A DNA stretch of 64,000 nt from Corticium candelabrum (taxonomy: Eukaryota > Porifera > Homoscleromorpha > Homosclerophorida > Plakinidae), in the NCBI RefSeq assembly GCF_963422355.1, contig NC_085105.1:2487552-2551551 (forward strand), read 5' to 3'. Of the stretch, positions 35,899 to 48,331 are shown piece by piece (position 1 is the first letter of the stretch; the number at the start of each line of letters is the position of its first letter). The notes beneath the pieces were generated by a model. The model was not told where the DNA came from. It ran no database searches and saw only the letters and a list, made by a program, of their open reading frames with translations. The position numbers and the translations under genes were made by a program.

Positions 35899-37917
35899 CT
35901 GCATCTGTCTGCCTCGATCCATCCAATAACCGGCAGCTCATTGTTATTGCTGGTGTTAATTAGCGTGCCAGATGTCGACAATCCTCGGTGCCAGTCAATG
36001 TATCCAGGCTCCTTCTCACGCTCTGCAGTGCCAGTACGTGTTCAGTAGCAGTTCCACAACCTAGGCTAGCAGCCGAGGTTTAGCACTTTAGTGCTTCTTC
36101 ATTATTTTCTGTGAGCCTGTTCGCGTTCTTGTGCATGTGCTGCAGTTGCGTCGTTATAAAAGGAGTTTGGGGAGGTCATATATAACCCTCCAATATTAAT
36201 AGGTTTGGTCTCTAAACAATAGACAAGATCTCATGAATGTTACACCCCAGTTTTGGAAGTGCAAGGACATCACTACATGTAATGTGCTTCTGCAAAAGTA
36301 GCTGTTTGTCTTACTCAGTTTACCTCGATCTGTTTGTGTCTGTCCTAAGTTAAGTATGGATCCAGAGTATATCTATTACGAGCATGATGTGTTCATTGTC
36401 AGGGACTTGACATGACAAACTCATTTGGTTTCAACGTTTACAATGAGAAGAAAGAAGACATATCGACAAAAAATCAATATTTTAAACATAGTGACAACGA
36501 TTCAAACTTGTGGACCAAATGGACGGGCTACATACTTCCTCCCCACGTACCTGACTCGAACAATGACGGCAAACCGGATTCTCAGTTTAACGAGACAAAC
36601 GGAGACGATTGGAAGTGGCCACGTGATGCTAGATATGTTGCTCTACGAATTGGATCGTGTGGTAGTGGTCCTGCGTCAACTTCCGATGCTGTTCCTGTTA
36701 CTAGTGATGTTTCTTCCATCACTCCAACTCCTGATCCTGATCCTTCCAGACAAACTCCTTATGACGAGACGTGGTACTTGTTTCTCAGCTATCAAGAATT
36801 CGAGACTCCCTTACGTCCTGGACATGTTGGTGTCTGGACCTTTGACATATTAGACTACCGTGAATGGGATACAAAACCAAACTACACTGGGAAAGGATAT
36901 GTGAACGGTAAGCTAGGCAACCGTAAGCTAGTTATATAGAAAAATAGTTTGCAAGTTTAGTTTGTTCAATTTATGTTGGTAATGCATCTGTCTATTTTGT
37001 CCATCTTTCTGTCCGCACTTGTCTGTCTGTTTGTCATACATATACGTACTTTCCATCATCAACCCCTAACACATTGCTGTTATATCACAAAGTTTATAGT
37101 TCCACAATTATCTACCTGCCTGCCCCTCCTGCCATTACCATTAAGAAACCTTATTACAATGCTAATACATTGTGTGTCTGTTTGTTTGTCTGTCCTTCAT
37201 TCTGTCAGTTTGTCTGTCGTTTGTCTGACCGTCTGCCTGTTTGTTTATTCGTTAAAATGGTGGCTAAACAAAAACTTTATGTATTCGCTATTTGCACGAC
37301 CACGTAGCACTGCTGCAAATTCATGAAGTATTCTCATTAAAATACACTACAGTACACATCTAGATGGACAGTGCAATTAGAGATTGTTGTTAATTAAACT
37401 GTGTTTGTTTACTGTGTTACTAGCACATGATATACATACTCCTATAGCCAAGATGGTTGAGGGGAAAGAGAGAAAATGCTATTATCCGTGGGGCATTACA
37501 CATCTTTTTGAGATTGATTCAAACAAAACGTATGAGTTCAGTGTTTGGATCTTGAGCATACAAACTGATCTTCACAACTTTCTTGGTTTTCGAGCGTATG
37601 ACGAAGACAAAAACCTTCTGAGCTTCCCATTACCTGATAGTGACTATCTGCAGTATTATTCCAACATCACAACCAAACCGTATTTCAAAAGAACCAACAA
37701 TGATACAAAAGAGTGGACAAGATGGAATGGATATGTACTTCCAGACGGAACTGATGACATTCCTTCCCACTTCCGTAATGGACGAACCTGGGTGTGGCCA
37801 CAAGGTGCCAAATATGCGCAGTTGAGGTTTGGCACTTGCTATGGCAAAGGGAACGACCAAGGAATCACCTATTTCGCTCTTCCTCGAGTGGTGCAGACTG
37901 ATTTGCAGCCAAACTAG
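34547..37917 (+). CDS. Paralog D: secreted two-domain protein, short linker (425 aa)
   Basis: Exons are 34547-34591, 34674-34818, 34899-34987, 36403-36907 and 37424-37917, with GT-AG ends and phases 0, 1, 0, 1. The signal peptide is MKTLCSAVVLLFLHQ joined to VFCTSAS. Domain A has AAVCNN, CCSTSDYIPINPAKGYKFS, NSFGFNVYNE and WKWPRDARYVALRIGSC. The linker is only about 35 residues, Pro/Ser/Thr/Asp-rich and without tandem units. Domain B starts at TWYLFLSYQEFETPLRPGH and ends with CYYPWGI, FKRTNND and WPQGAKYAQLRFGTCYG. NYTG gives an N-glycosylation sequon. Intron 3 carries a small TIR element and a GT tract. The gene appears intact. The function is unknown; its shortness shows that the linker is dispensable in length. 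Confidence 0.8.
35072..35270. mobile_element. Small TIR element in intron 3 of paralog D
   Basis: The left end (GGGGCGCGTTCGACTGGGCT) and right end (AGCCCAATCGAACGCGTC) are inverted repeats around about 160 bp rich in CTTCCA/TGGAAG. I saw no such block in intron 3 of paralogs C, E and F. No coding capacity; target duplication unclear. Confidence 0.65.
35838..35897. repeat. (GT)n microsatellite in intron 3 of paralog D
   Basis: About 60 bases of GT repeat. Confidence 0.98.
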
Positions 37918-38798
37918 AAATAGTTTGACCTAGCTAGGTCAGACGAACTAGTTGCTGGAGCGTTATCTAGCGCTTGTCAGACTTTCGTTTTGGTTGCACT
38001 ACTGATAACTGTTGTAGTGATCACAGAACGTAGCAAATTTTGTCACACACATTGCGAGCCAGATACAGCTAGGTACAACGTGCACGTACACGTACCACGT
38101 GTCATCTTCCTGACGTCATTGGTCAAGCCTCATTTCGGAACTCGAGTGATGAGTGATTGTCGCGAATCTGACTAATGCTTCAAGTCTTGACTACTGCTGA
38201 CAGTGATTCTTGGCAGTTCTTATTACCAAGAAAATTGCATGTTGAGACTACGCAATAGTCGATCACGTGTTTTAGCGCGCGTTAGTCCGGACGTTTTTTA
38301 TGTCTTTTTCAGCGGTCCCGATATTCAATATTTAATTATCGACGCATTGTACACTCGTGCCCAGTCCTTCAAGCTTCTTCGTGCCTAGGCTAACAACACT
38401 TGTGAACCACATGGCGCTATGCACACGTGACAGCTAGCGCACGTAGTGTAGAAAGTTCATCAAACCTCACAGGGGGCACTAGTCTCTAGACGCATTGCAG
38501 GTCGATACAGTTTAGCTTAGGATTTACGCAGATCTAACTTGCACGAGCCACTGCATGTCTATTGCCGCCGACACTTCGTCATTAGCCACACCTTTTCTCA
38601 CTACTTCATCGAACTCAAGTGATTGATGAGTGCACACGAATTGCACAACTGTGAACAACAGAACGCGACAAACGTGTGGCACAGCAAATCCTATACCAAA
38701 CACGCGGATACCCCACAGCACTGCAGTGCTATAAGCAAAACATGTTCGTATCGCAGCAGCAGAAAGCAAACACGACGCACACGTCATTAGTATCGAAC

Positions 38799-38808
38799 GT
38801 CACGTGAC
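38799..38808. promoter_or_regulatory. CLEAR/E-box palindrome, promoter of paralog E
   Basis: GTCACGTGAC, 179 bp before the start codon, followed by AAGCGCCTGTAGAACCCC. The upstream GAACAACAGAACGCGACAAAC block is present. Confidence 0.6.
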
Positions 38809-38986
38809 ATAAGTTTCGTTTACGTGTTACAAGCGCCTGTAGAACCCCAAATTTGGCGGTGTTATATATTTGCTAGGTTAGCAATACAAAGACATATACA
38901 GACGAGTTCTAGAAAAGCATTTTTCATTTTTTCCTCCAGCCGCGGAGTGCAGGTGATCCGACATTCTTAGTTGTTCGAGTCTGACA

Positions 38987-41900
38987 ATGAAGACGCTTTG
39001 CTCTGCTGTCGCTCTTCTTTTCCTTCATCAAGTATAGAACAAAGCTTTGTAATGGCTCACTTTTACTATCTTGACTAGAACGTATGTTGTGCCCAGGTTT
39101 TCTCCACCTCAGCTATTGTTCTGCAAATGTACAACGCTAGCGAATCTTGGATGGATTTCCGTGCTCAACTCGAGAAAGTAGAATTCAGAGACGGACAACA
39201 GGATTACGCTGCTGTGTGTAACGACAATCCTGGAGCACAAAGTAAGAGGATATGCTAGAATGCAGTCGACAAGTAGTCGTCAGACGTGTTTTTTCTATAT
39301 ATCTTGAAATTCTAGTGAATGGTGGGTGTTGCTCGACGTCTGACTACATTCCGATTAATCCAACGAAGCGCTACGAATTCAGCATATACATCAAGTCGAC
39401 GGTAAGGAAACGTGTTTGGTAGATCGAAACGTCACGTACGTTTCAAGAAGCTAATTATCATGGCATGGTCAGCAATAGAGGACACGTGGCTTGCGTCCAC
39501 TGCATGCATAGCTCGAAAACTACTTGAGCTCTAGGTAATTAAAAGTCTGCATTACTGGTGTATGATCTCTATACCTACAAATTCTGCTCTCTGTGTCTGC
39601 CTTCATGTCTCTTGTCTGTCTTTGTACCTACAGATCTCACGCAATCAGTGACACACTCCAAAACTGCTAGACCAATCGCCACAAAACCTTGACTATCGCG
39701 TTCTATGCACACCCCGATTTAGTTTCTTGCAAATAGTCGCTTTTGAGGGGCCAGGTTTACAAACCAACCGTAATAGCAGGGATGCTCTTGCTACTCTAGC
39801 GTCACAAATTTTGCATGGCGATTCAATGAGGGCCGTCGATCTAGATCTGTGCATGATTCTGGTAGAAACGTCTGAGGTTAGTCTAGTTGTGACATCCGAG
39901 AACAACAGATTGCGTGAAGTTGCAAACTAGAAGACTAGCTAACTAAATTAGCTGACAAGTGATGCGTCACATCTGATATCTAGATAGCTATTAATAGTCG
40001 CCTTATCTAGAAGATCTGTAGTTGAATAGTTGATTTCTAGGCAATTACGTCAAAGGCATAGAAAACGGTACGTTACCGCGCGACCATGGCCACTTTTTAG
40101 GTGACCTCGCGTACCCACACTCTTCCGGTCTGTCTCCATGGTACACTGCGCAATATCACTAAACTGCGAGATAATGGCTGAAGCTGTGTCGTTTGTTGGA
40201 GACAAGCCTCACCATGCAGTCGAATCTTTCAAGTTTCGTCAGCGTGAATACGGAAAGAACACTAGATTGTCGTCAAGTGGTCACAGAGACTACGCTTAGT
40301 GGTACAGCACGTTACATGACCACGTCTACTAGCGCGCGTTAAGCCGCATCGCTTTCGATTTACTTTCTACGCCTGTATGTTATACATGTAACTAAAAAGG
40401 CTAGGCGTGCATGTTCAGTTCGTGTATGTGTACGTGTTTTTTGTTAGCTTGTTGTCGATTTCGTGCATGTACTCAGTGAGACTTTTAGTAACAAGTAGGT
40501 AGAGGTTGACCCTATGCACAGACAAGGTCTCGTAAATGCTAGACCCCAACAGCTGGTCTCCTCATTTTTGAAAGTCCAGCGAAGCCACTGATGAGCTTAT
40601 GCAGGTTTTACTTTGCTAGTTAATTAGATCTGTTTGTCTCTCTCAGTCTATCTCTGCATGAATTCATAGAGTCTAGGTATCTATTGCCAGCATTTATAAG
40701 TGTGTCTATTTTCAGTCATTTGACACGGTAAACTCATTTGGATTCTACGTTTACAATGAGACAAAAGGAAGAATATTAAATCCTAACTTGAATGATCCAT
40801 ACTTCAAAAACAGTGGCAATGATACAAATGAATGGACCAAATGGACGGGCTACATTCTTCCTTCTTACATGTCTGTCTCGGACAGTGACAGCCAACCGGA
40901 TTCTCAGTTTTACGAGACAATTAGAAAAGATTGGAAGTGGCCACGCCATGCTAGATATGTTGCTTTACGATTTGGATCGTGTGGTAGTCACTCAGAAACG
41001 GGCATCGTTCGTAGAGATGCGATAGCTACGCCAACATTCGATCCTCTTGATGGCTCTATGACTACAGGGTACGAAGAACATACACCACCTGCCTCTCCTA
41101 GCGGTGTTGAAATCGCTCTTCAAAAGGATGCAACTTCTGATCCTGGTCAATCTCCTACTACAACTGAAAGTAGCACTGCACCTCCCACACCACAACCTCC
41201 TACAACACCACCTTCTACAACTTCACCAGACAAGACGTGGTATATAGAGTTTGAATGCATCGAAAGTGAGACTCCACTGCAACCTGGACATGTTGGTGTT
41301 TGGACCTTTAACATATCTGACTTCCATGAATGGGATGCAAAACCAAACTACACTGGAAACGGATATGTAAACGGTAAGTAAACTGAGTCTATTTTAGTAA
41401 TTTTGTCTCCATAAAATAGTTGACACATTTTGTTTGTTGTACGTATGGTAATTGTTAGTGTATCTTACAGCTATTCGTCTGCCTGCTTGCCTGCCGGTTT
41501 TCTGTCTGTTTGTTTGTTTGTTTGCTTGTTTGTTTGTTTGTTTGTTTGTCTCTCTGTTAATACATATAATATCATTGCAAAACTTTATTTACAATTCTAG
41601 AACACTTGTGTGTCTGTTTGTCTGTTTATCTGTTTGTCAGTTTGTCTGTCGTCCGTCTGTTTGTCTGTCTGTTTGTATCTTTGTTAGAATATAGTGGCTA
41701 GACAAAGACTCTAGATACTTGCTTTGTGACTAAATCGAATTGAAACTTGAACACTGCTGCAAATTGAATCAAGTTTTTTTCCTTCAATACACTACACGTA
41801 CTTGAAGTGTGTTTGTTTACTGTGTTGATAGAACATGATATACATACTCCTATAGCCAAGATTGTTGAGGGAAAAGGGAGAAAATGTTATTATCCGTGGG

Positions 41901-42325
41901 GCATTACTCATCGTTTTGAAATTGATTCAAACAAAGCGTATGAGTTCAGTGTTTGGATCTTGAGCACACAAACTGATCTTCACAACTTTCTTGGTTTTCG
42001 AGCTTATGACGAAAACGAAAAGCTTCTGACCTTCCCATTAGATAAAAAAGGTGACGATCTGCAGTATTATTCCAACCACACAAGCAAACCATATTTCAAG
42101 AGAAGCAACAATGACACAACAGAGTGGACAAGATGGAATGGATTTGTACTTCCAGACGGAGCTGATGACATTCCTCGTTACTTCAGTAAAGGACGAACGT
42201 GGGTGTGGCCACGACGTGCCAAATATGCGCAGTTGAGGTTTGGCACTTGCTATGGCGACGGAAACGACCAAGGCATCACCTATTTCGCTCTTCCTCGAAT
42301 GGTGCAGACTGACTTCCAGCCATAG
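38987..42325 (+). CDS. Paralog E: secreted two-domain protein (475 aa)
   Basis: Exons are 38987-39031, 39097-39241, 39316-39401, 40716-41373 and 41832-42325, with phases 0, 1, 0, 1. The signal peptide is MKTLCSAVALLFLHQ plus VFSTSAIV. Domain A has CCSTSDYIPINPTKRYEFS, NSFGFYVYNE, NEWTKWTGYILP and WKWPRHARYVALRFGSC. The linker of about 90 residues ends in a PTPQPPTTPPSTT-like Pro/Thr run. Domain B has ETPLQPGHVGVWTFNISDF, CYYPWGITHRFEID, FLGFRAYDEN and WPRRAKYAQLRFGTCYG. NISD and NYTG are sequons. No disabling change is seen. Intron 3 shares old sequence with introns 3 of D and F. Family unnamed; secretion is a firm prediction, ligand binding is not. Confidence 0.8.
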
Positions 42326-43225
42326 ATGAAGTCTCTAGACTAAGTCATGTACTTGAGCTTGAATTTGCGAACATGAATGCATGGCAAATACGTGAACGTG
42401 CTTGTCGACTATTACACAACTTTGTGTATGGTTTTTGCATAAGCAAATGCTCAAACTTGTGTGTTTTCAAGTCTAGACATGTGTCGCAGGCCCGACGGAA
42501 ACAAATCTTCAGTCTAACGTACACGAAGAGGCGTGATCAATTAACGTGAGAGTAATTAATTAATTATATAATTATATTTTAAGTTATTTGCAGTAGTGTC
42601 TTGCAAACTCAGGCTTTGGCTTAGCACAGTGTAATACATAGTTACTAAGCTTATTAACTCAATTAACTTAAATTATTTATTTACTGATCAGCCAGCAACT
42701 GCATGATTGCTGGAAACATCCGGTCTAGTGAGATATAAATTTATAATTTTTATACGTGGAAGCCGTAAATCTAACTCATTCCGTGCAACGATTTTAAACA
42801 TGAAATGCATAGCTAAGTTGACAAAAATTACCAAGTTGAGATTGCGATATAGTCGATCACGTTGAGTTTGCACGTTTTTAGCGCTCGTTAGGCGAGCTCT
42901 CTTTGTTCTTTGGCGGCCCCGATATTCAAGCATTGCAGATCGATCGTACGTATAGTAGACCCATTATAATATTGTCGCCGACACTTCGTCATTAGCCAAG
43001 CCTTTTCCGTGTTACTTTCTCAAACTCAAGTGTGTTTGATGAGTGAAGCGTGCACTCATGAACACGGCACGCGACAAACGTGTGTGGTACAACAAATCCT
43101 ACCAAGCATACGAATATATCTCAAAGTACTGCAAATCTGGGACGCTTGTAAGAAAGCGAGGTATGTCTGTACACTAGCCTAGGCAGCAGGCAAACACGAC
43201 ACCTAGAGTAGCGGGTGCTTAACTG
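42326..43225. other. Intergenic DNA between paralogs E and F
   Basis: Contains TTAATTAA-rich DNA and the upstream promoter block common to the array (AACACGGCACGCGACAAACG near 43060). No gene is seen. Confidence 0.5.
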
Positions 43226-43227
43226 AC

Positions 43228-43237
43228 GTCACGTGAC
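43228..43237. promoter_or_regulatory. CLEAR/E-box palindrome, promoter of paralog F
   Basis: GTCACGTGAC within TGACGTCACGTGACA, 206 bp before the ATG when counted from its first base. It is followed by GGTGCAGGCGCCTGTAGAACCC. Confidence 0.6.
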
Positions 43238-43433
43238 ATCCTCTTTCATCCACGAGGTGCAGGCGCCTGTAGAACCCTAGAAGTCTTGACGGCGTCTTGT
43301 TCGGAGGGAACAAATCTTTTGCAGAAACGAGGAGGTAAAAACAAGCTCTCGAAAAGTATTTGTCATTTTGTGTAACAACGGTGTGTGTCTAGAGTCTACC
43401 GGACGTTCTGCAGTTGTTCGAGTTAATTTGACA

Positions 43434-46035
43434 ATGAATACGCTTTGCTCTGCTATTGTTGTTCTTTCCTTACATCAGGTTAGAACAGACCTTTCTAGTG
43501 GCTAACATTTGATAGCCTTCACTGTACGTACACTGACTGCATGAAATGTTGTTGTTCAGCTCTTCTTCACCTCGGCTAATGCAATGCACAAAGCCAACAA
43601 GTCCGGTTCTGCACTTGAAGAAGTCAAGTTCACAGACGGGCAAGAATATGAAGCTGCTGTGTGTACCAACAGTCATGAGGCACAAAGTAAGAGAGAGGTT
43701 TTAGGATGCGGTCGACGACTAGTATACCGTCAGACGGTGTTTTGTCTTGAAATTCTAGGAAATGGTGGGTGTTGCTCGATTACTGGCTACCATCAAATTA
43801 ATCCAACGAAGGGTTATGAATTCAGCATCTACATCAAATCGACGGTAAGGAAACGTGCTAAGAGTTGGCAGACAAGTTACATACAAGTGTAGTGTAGCAG
43901 GGGTGTCCACCTGTCGCCATGTCGTCAAATTTGGCGACAAGCATGCACAAACAAGTGGCTATTAAAAAATTTGGCGACAAAGTTACTGCTCCGTAATTAT
44001 CTTGAAATTGGAAAGCGTGCATTTAGGATTGGACATTGGGTGTGTTCGCTATTCTATTTTCACCATTCCGGAATACGCGGTTGAAGCCATTTCTACTTAT
44101 TCTGTCTGATTCTGATTCGAACACAACAAAGCTGTACTCTTCTATTCCCGAATGGAGGCGGAGAGTCTAAAACATTCGGTCAATTTTTGGCGCCAATGGC
44201 CAGTCTGTCGCCAATATTAGTTCATCATTTGACAGAAAAGTTGTAGCTGGACACGTACCCCTGCGTATGTTTCTAAGAAGATACCACACTGACCTAACCA
44301 GAGTGAGAGTCTACATGCATAGAACACGTGACTGACTTGAAAACTGATTGCTGATAGTCAAAATGAATAAAAGACTGGTCTGTCTGTCCGTCTGTCTGTC
44401 TGTCTGTCTGTCTGTCTGTTGGTTTGTTGTCTGTCTGTTTGTCTGCTGGTGTGTGAGTAACACGTGCACGTCAATCACCCCCAAACTGCTAGGCCAATCC
44501 TCACAAACCATGCATGAAGACCGCGTCTCACACCCCAATGCAAATCCACATTTCGTCTAACGATGATACACTTCTATAAAGGGGGCCCTTTCCGGGTCCA
44601 GTAACTGACGTGCTAAAGCGAGAATACTTACTGCTGCTCCGGCTCCAAAAACTTTGACTAGGTGAACAATGACGGCTGACGTCCGATGGAAAACAAATGG
44701 GCCGACTAATTTTGGTGCATGGTGGAGATCGTTTTTAGGCGGAAACAACAAGTTCGTGTTTAGAATTGTTCTTCTATGCACCCAAGTAATGAAGATGCAT
44801 CCTCCTACTCTGAGTGGCAGCAAACTGGTCCACTACTTTTCCACGTCCAGGCAGCTAGTCAACACAAACATCATAGCTAATCCAGTTAATTAATCTCTTG
44901 TTCGTCATCCTTGATCTCATTGCAGACTCTAGGAGACGCAGGGCACTGATGGATTGTTCACACGTGCAGTAGTCACAAGCCTATTGTGGTAGCTATATAC
45001 AACAAAAGGACGTCAAGACAAGCTTACAAAAGTATATTTACACTACTGCAATGCACTATTCGGTTAAATTTCTAGTCAAGAAAGGTTCATCTGAGAAACG
45101 GGGGTGCAACGCTGCTGGTGCCACACACTCTTTGATTCCCTTTGTGTCTGGTACAAATGTTAGACCCCAGCAGCTGGCCTCGCTAATTTTTTAGGTCTAC
45201 CAACGTCACTGCATGATGAGCTTCTTCAAGATGTACTTTGTCCAACATCTCTTTGTCTCAGTGCTCTCACTCTGTTTACCTCTGTTTGTGTCTGGCTTTC
45301 AGTGTGGAGTCAGAGTAGATATCTATATGTAGTAAGAACATTCAGGAACTTGTTTCTTTTCAGGCATCTGACACGGTAAACTCATTTGGTTTCTACGTTT
45401 ACAATAAGAACAAAGAAAGAATATTGAATCCTAACTTGAGTGATCCCTATTTCAAGAAAAGCAGTAACGATTCAAACGCGTGGACCAAATGGACGGGCTA
45501 CATTCTTCCTCTCTACATGTCTGACTCGAACAATGACAGCCAACCGGATTCTCAGTTTGATGAGACAATCGGAGTAGATTGGAAGTGGCCACCTTATGCT
45601 AAATATGTTGCCTTACGATTTGGATCGTGTGGTAGTGGCAGTCAAAAATCAGAAACAGTCATCATTCGTAGGAGCTCTCATGTGCCTTCGCCAACATCCG
45701 ATCATATACTTCTTGGCTCCATAGCTCCTCCTATTAGTAATACGCCATCTGGCAATACTGGTGTTCCTCCTGTCAGTAATACGCCATTTGGTGACACTGA
45801 TGTTTCTCCTGCATCTCCTACTACAATTGAAATTAGCACTACACCTCCTGCACCATCTCCTGTAGACAAGACGTGGTACCTGTTTCCGGACATTCAAGAA
45901 TTCAAGACTCCACTGCGTCCTGGACATGTTGGTGTCTGGACCTTCAACATATCTGACTTCCATGAATGGGATGCAAAACCAAACTACACTGGGAAAGGAT
46001 ATGTAAACGGTAAGGCAACTAGGTTTATATTAGTG

Positions 46036-46093
<58 letters not shown>

Positions 46094-46944
46094 TGCAAGT
46101 GTCTGTCTGTTTGTATGTTTGTCTTTTTGTTAATACATATGTTACCATAGCAAAAGCGTTATTACAGTAACAATACTACACACAGTACAGACTTGTGTGT
46201 CTGTTTGTCCATTTGTTTTGTCTGTCTGTCAGTATGTCTGCCGTCCGTCTGACTGTCTGCATGTCCATCTGCCAGTTTGTATCTTTGCTAGAATAGTGGC
46301 TAAACAAAACAAAAACTTTCATGTGCTTAATCTTTGTGACTACTCTATTTCACACTACTGCAAATTGAATCAAGTCTTTTCTTGAATACACTAATCGTTT
46401 GTGGAATGCAATTGGGGATTGTTGTTAGAGCGTGTTTGTTACTATGTTGATAGTACATGATACACATACTCCCATAGCCAAGATGGTTGAGGGAAAAGAG
46501 AGAAAATGTTATTATCCGTGGGGCATTACACATCTTTTTGAGATTGATTCAAGCAAATCATATGAGTTCAGTATTTGGATCTTGAGCACCCAAACTGAAC
46601 TTTACAACTTTCTTGGTTTTCGAGCGTATGACGAAGACAAAAATCTTCTGATCTTCCCATTACTTCCAAGTGACTTTCAGCAGTATTATTCCAACATCAC
46701 AACCAAACCGTATTTCAAGAGAAGCAACAATGATACAACAGAGTGGACAAGATGGAATGGATTTGTACTTCCAGACGAAGCTAACGACATTCCTTCCCAC
46801 TTCCGTAATGGACGAAACTGGAAGTGGCCTCGAGGTGCCAAATATGCGCAGTTGAGGTTTGGCACTTGCTATGGCAAAGGAAACGACCAAGGAATCACCT
46901 ATTTCGCTCTTCCTCGAGTAGTGCAGACTGATTTTCAGCCATAA
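43434..46944 (+). CDS. Paralog F: secreted two-domain protein (464 aa)
   Basis: Exons are 43434-43478, 43560-43686, 43759-43844, 45364-46009 and 46454-46944, with phases 0, 1, 0, 1. The signal peptide diverges slightly (MNTLCSAIVVLSLHQ, then LFFTSANA). Exon 2 is 12-18 bases shorter than in the others and lacks the SW..F motif before EEV. Domain A contains CCSITGYHQINPTKGYEFS and WKWPPYAKYVALRFGSC. The linker of about 85 residues holds two NTPSGNTG/NTPFGDTD-like units and a Pro/Thr stretch. Domain B has TPLRPGHVGVWTFNISDFH, CYYPWGITHLFEID and WPRGAKYAQLRFGTCYG. It is the last copy of the array to the right. The frame is open throughout; function unknown. Confidence 0.8.
43897..44265. mobile_element. 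hAT-like MITE in intron 3 of paralog F
   Basis: Ends CAGGGGTGTCCACCTGTCGCC and AGCTGGACACGTACCCCTG are inverted repeats of a hAT type. The interior has repeated TTTGGCGACAA words and GGAATACG/GGAATGG words but no coding frame. No such block was seen in the same intron of the other paralogs. Target duplication not clear. Confidence 0.6.
46034..46091. repeat. (CTGC)n microsatellite in intron 4 of paralog F
   Basis: About 14 CTGC units next to TCTG-rich DNA. Confidence 0.95.
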
Positions 46945-47968
46945 GTGAAACAATTCGACTTATAAGTCATGCACCTGTATCTTTCCAGTCCAAGTAGCAG
47001 TAATTAAGGACTGGTTGTTGTGACATTGGTAGCACTTGTCGTTGTGTTGAGACTTTCGTTTTAGTTTCTGTTGTGACATTGGTAGCACTTGTTGTGTTGA
47101 GAGACTTTCATTTTGATTTCACGGCTTTAGTTGTAGCGTGCACGGGACGTAGTGTGAAGTTGTCAAATATCTAAAACCGTGTTTCCGTGTGAGTCTCCTG
47201 TCCTTAATTAATTAATTAAGAGAAGCGCTTGCATTTGCGTCCGCGTCTGTCGTAATGCTCAACTATTTTTCCGTCAAATGATTAGGAGGTCGGTCGTTTA
47301 CTACACTGCAACAGCCATCAACTGCATACTAAAGTATCTACGAGACCGTCCTCATACCTCTATGTAGATACAGTTACCGTATGTGGTGGCATTGTATTTT
47401 GAGACTGAGCCACAGAAACAGAGGCGTGGACAGCACTCAGCCCTGTCGATCCGGCCATTGTACTTTCGTCAGACGCTGAATGACATCAACTTCTGGTCTA
47501 GAGATGAGCTAATTAAATAACTAATTTATATGGTGAATTATTTCTAACATTTTAGTCGTACTAATACTTAACACCATTCATAATTGCTTATTTTATTATT
47601 TACGTACTGCACCACCCAATCATCAAGTGAACTAAATTACACTTTTAGCGCGAGTTAAACATCTACTAACGCACGTTAAGTCGGACCAATCATTGTACCG
47701 TATAATTCTGATGAATTATTGGCGGAGAATTTATTTTGACTGATTGGCGGATTTTTCAGCGACCGCCAATATATAAAATCCGCCATCAATTTGGCCTCTG
47801 GGATATGTTGACGTCATCAGGCACGTAGGATGGTCGGTAATTGTGCCTCTAGGCATTGGAGACCATGCAGTAAGCTAGGGAAATGTGAACACAGCAAACA
47901 CATCAAGACCACCTCGTGATAATTAAGGTAAGATATGTATCAGCTCGCAAACAACGATGTCCAACCAC
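46945..47968. other. Array-end intergenic DNA
   Basis: The first 250 bases resemble the DNA after the other paralogs, including a duplicated TTGTGACATTGGTAGCACTTG. The remainder has no supported gene. Confidence 0.5.
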
Positions 47969-47977
47969 CAAAATTCC

Positions 47978-48077
47978 TAGCCTCGCCCCAGACGCAGTAT
48001 GGATTGCAGCCCCGGATGCTCTGCCGCAGAATTGCAGCACCGGGGCTGCAATCCACACTGCGTTTGGGGCGAGGCTA
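47978..48077. mobile_element. 100-bp hairpin MITE with 9-bp target duplication
   Basis: TAGCCTCGCCCCAGACGCAG at the left and its near complement at the right (arms of about 38 bp, loop of about 24) are flanked by CAAAATTCC on both sides (47969-47977 and 48078-48086). It shares the TAGCCTCGC terminus and the 9-bp duplication with the element at 17350. A further short palindrome (TAGCCAGACCAT..ATGGTCTGGCTA) lies at 48107-48173. Confidence 0.9.
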
Positions 48078-48331
48078 CAAAATTCCATCTATGTACTAGT
48101 CTCGCGTAGCCAGACCATCTCCGCCCTCATTTCCCGTCAGAAGTACAGTACAACTACATGGTCTGGCTACCAGAGCAGGGCTGATGCAGGGGTGGTGGAC
48201 AGGGTGGCTAGTCACCCTCCCTTTTCCTCAGATTTTTTGAACGGAAAGAAACCTTGAAGTATTCTGTTTAACTTTAATGGTACACAAATACAATACAATG
48301 TTCAAGGTTGTGTTCAAGATCAAGTTTACTC

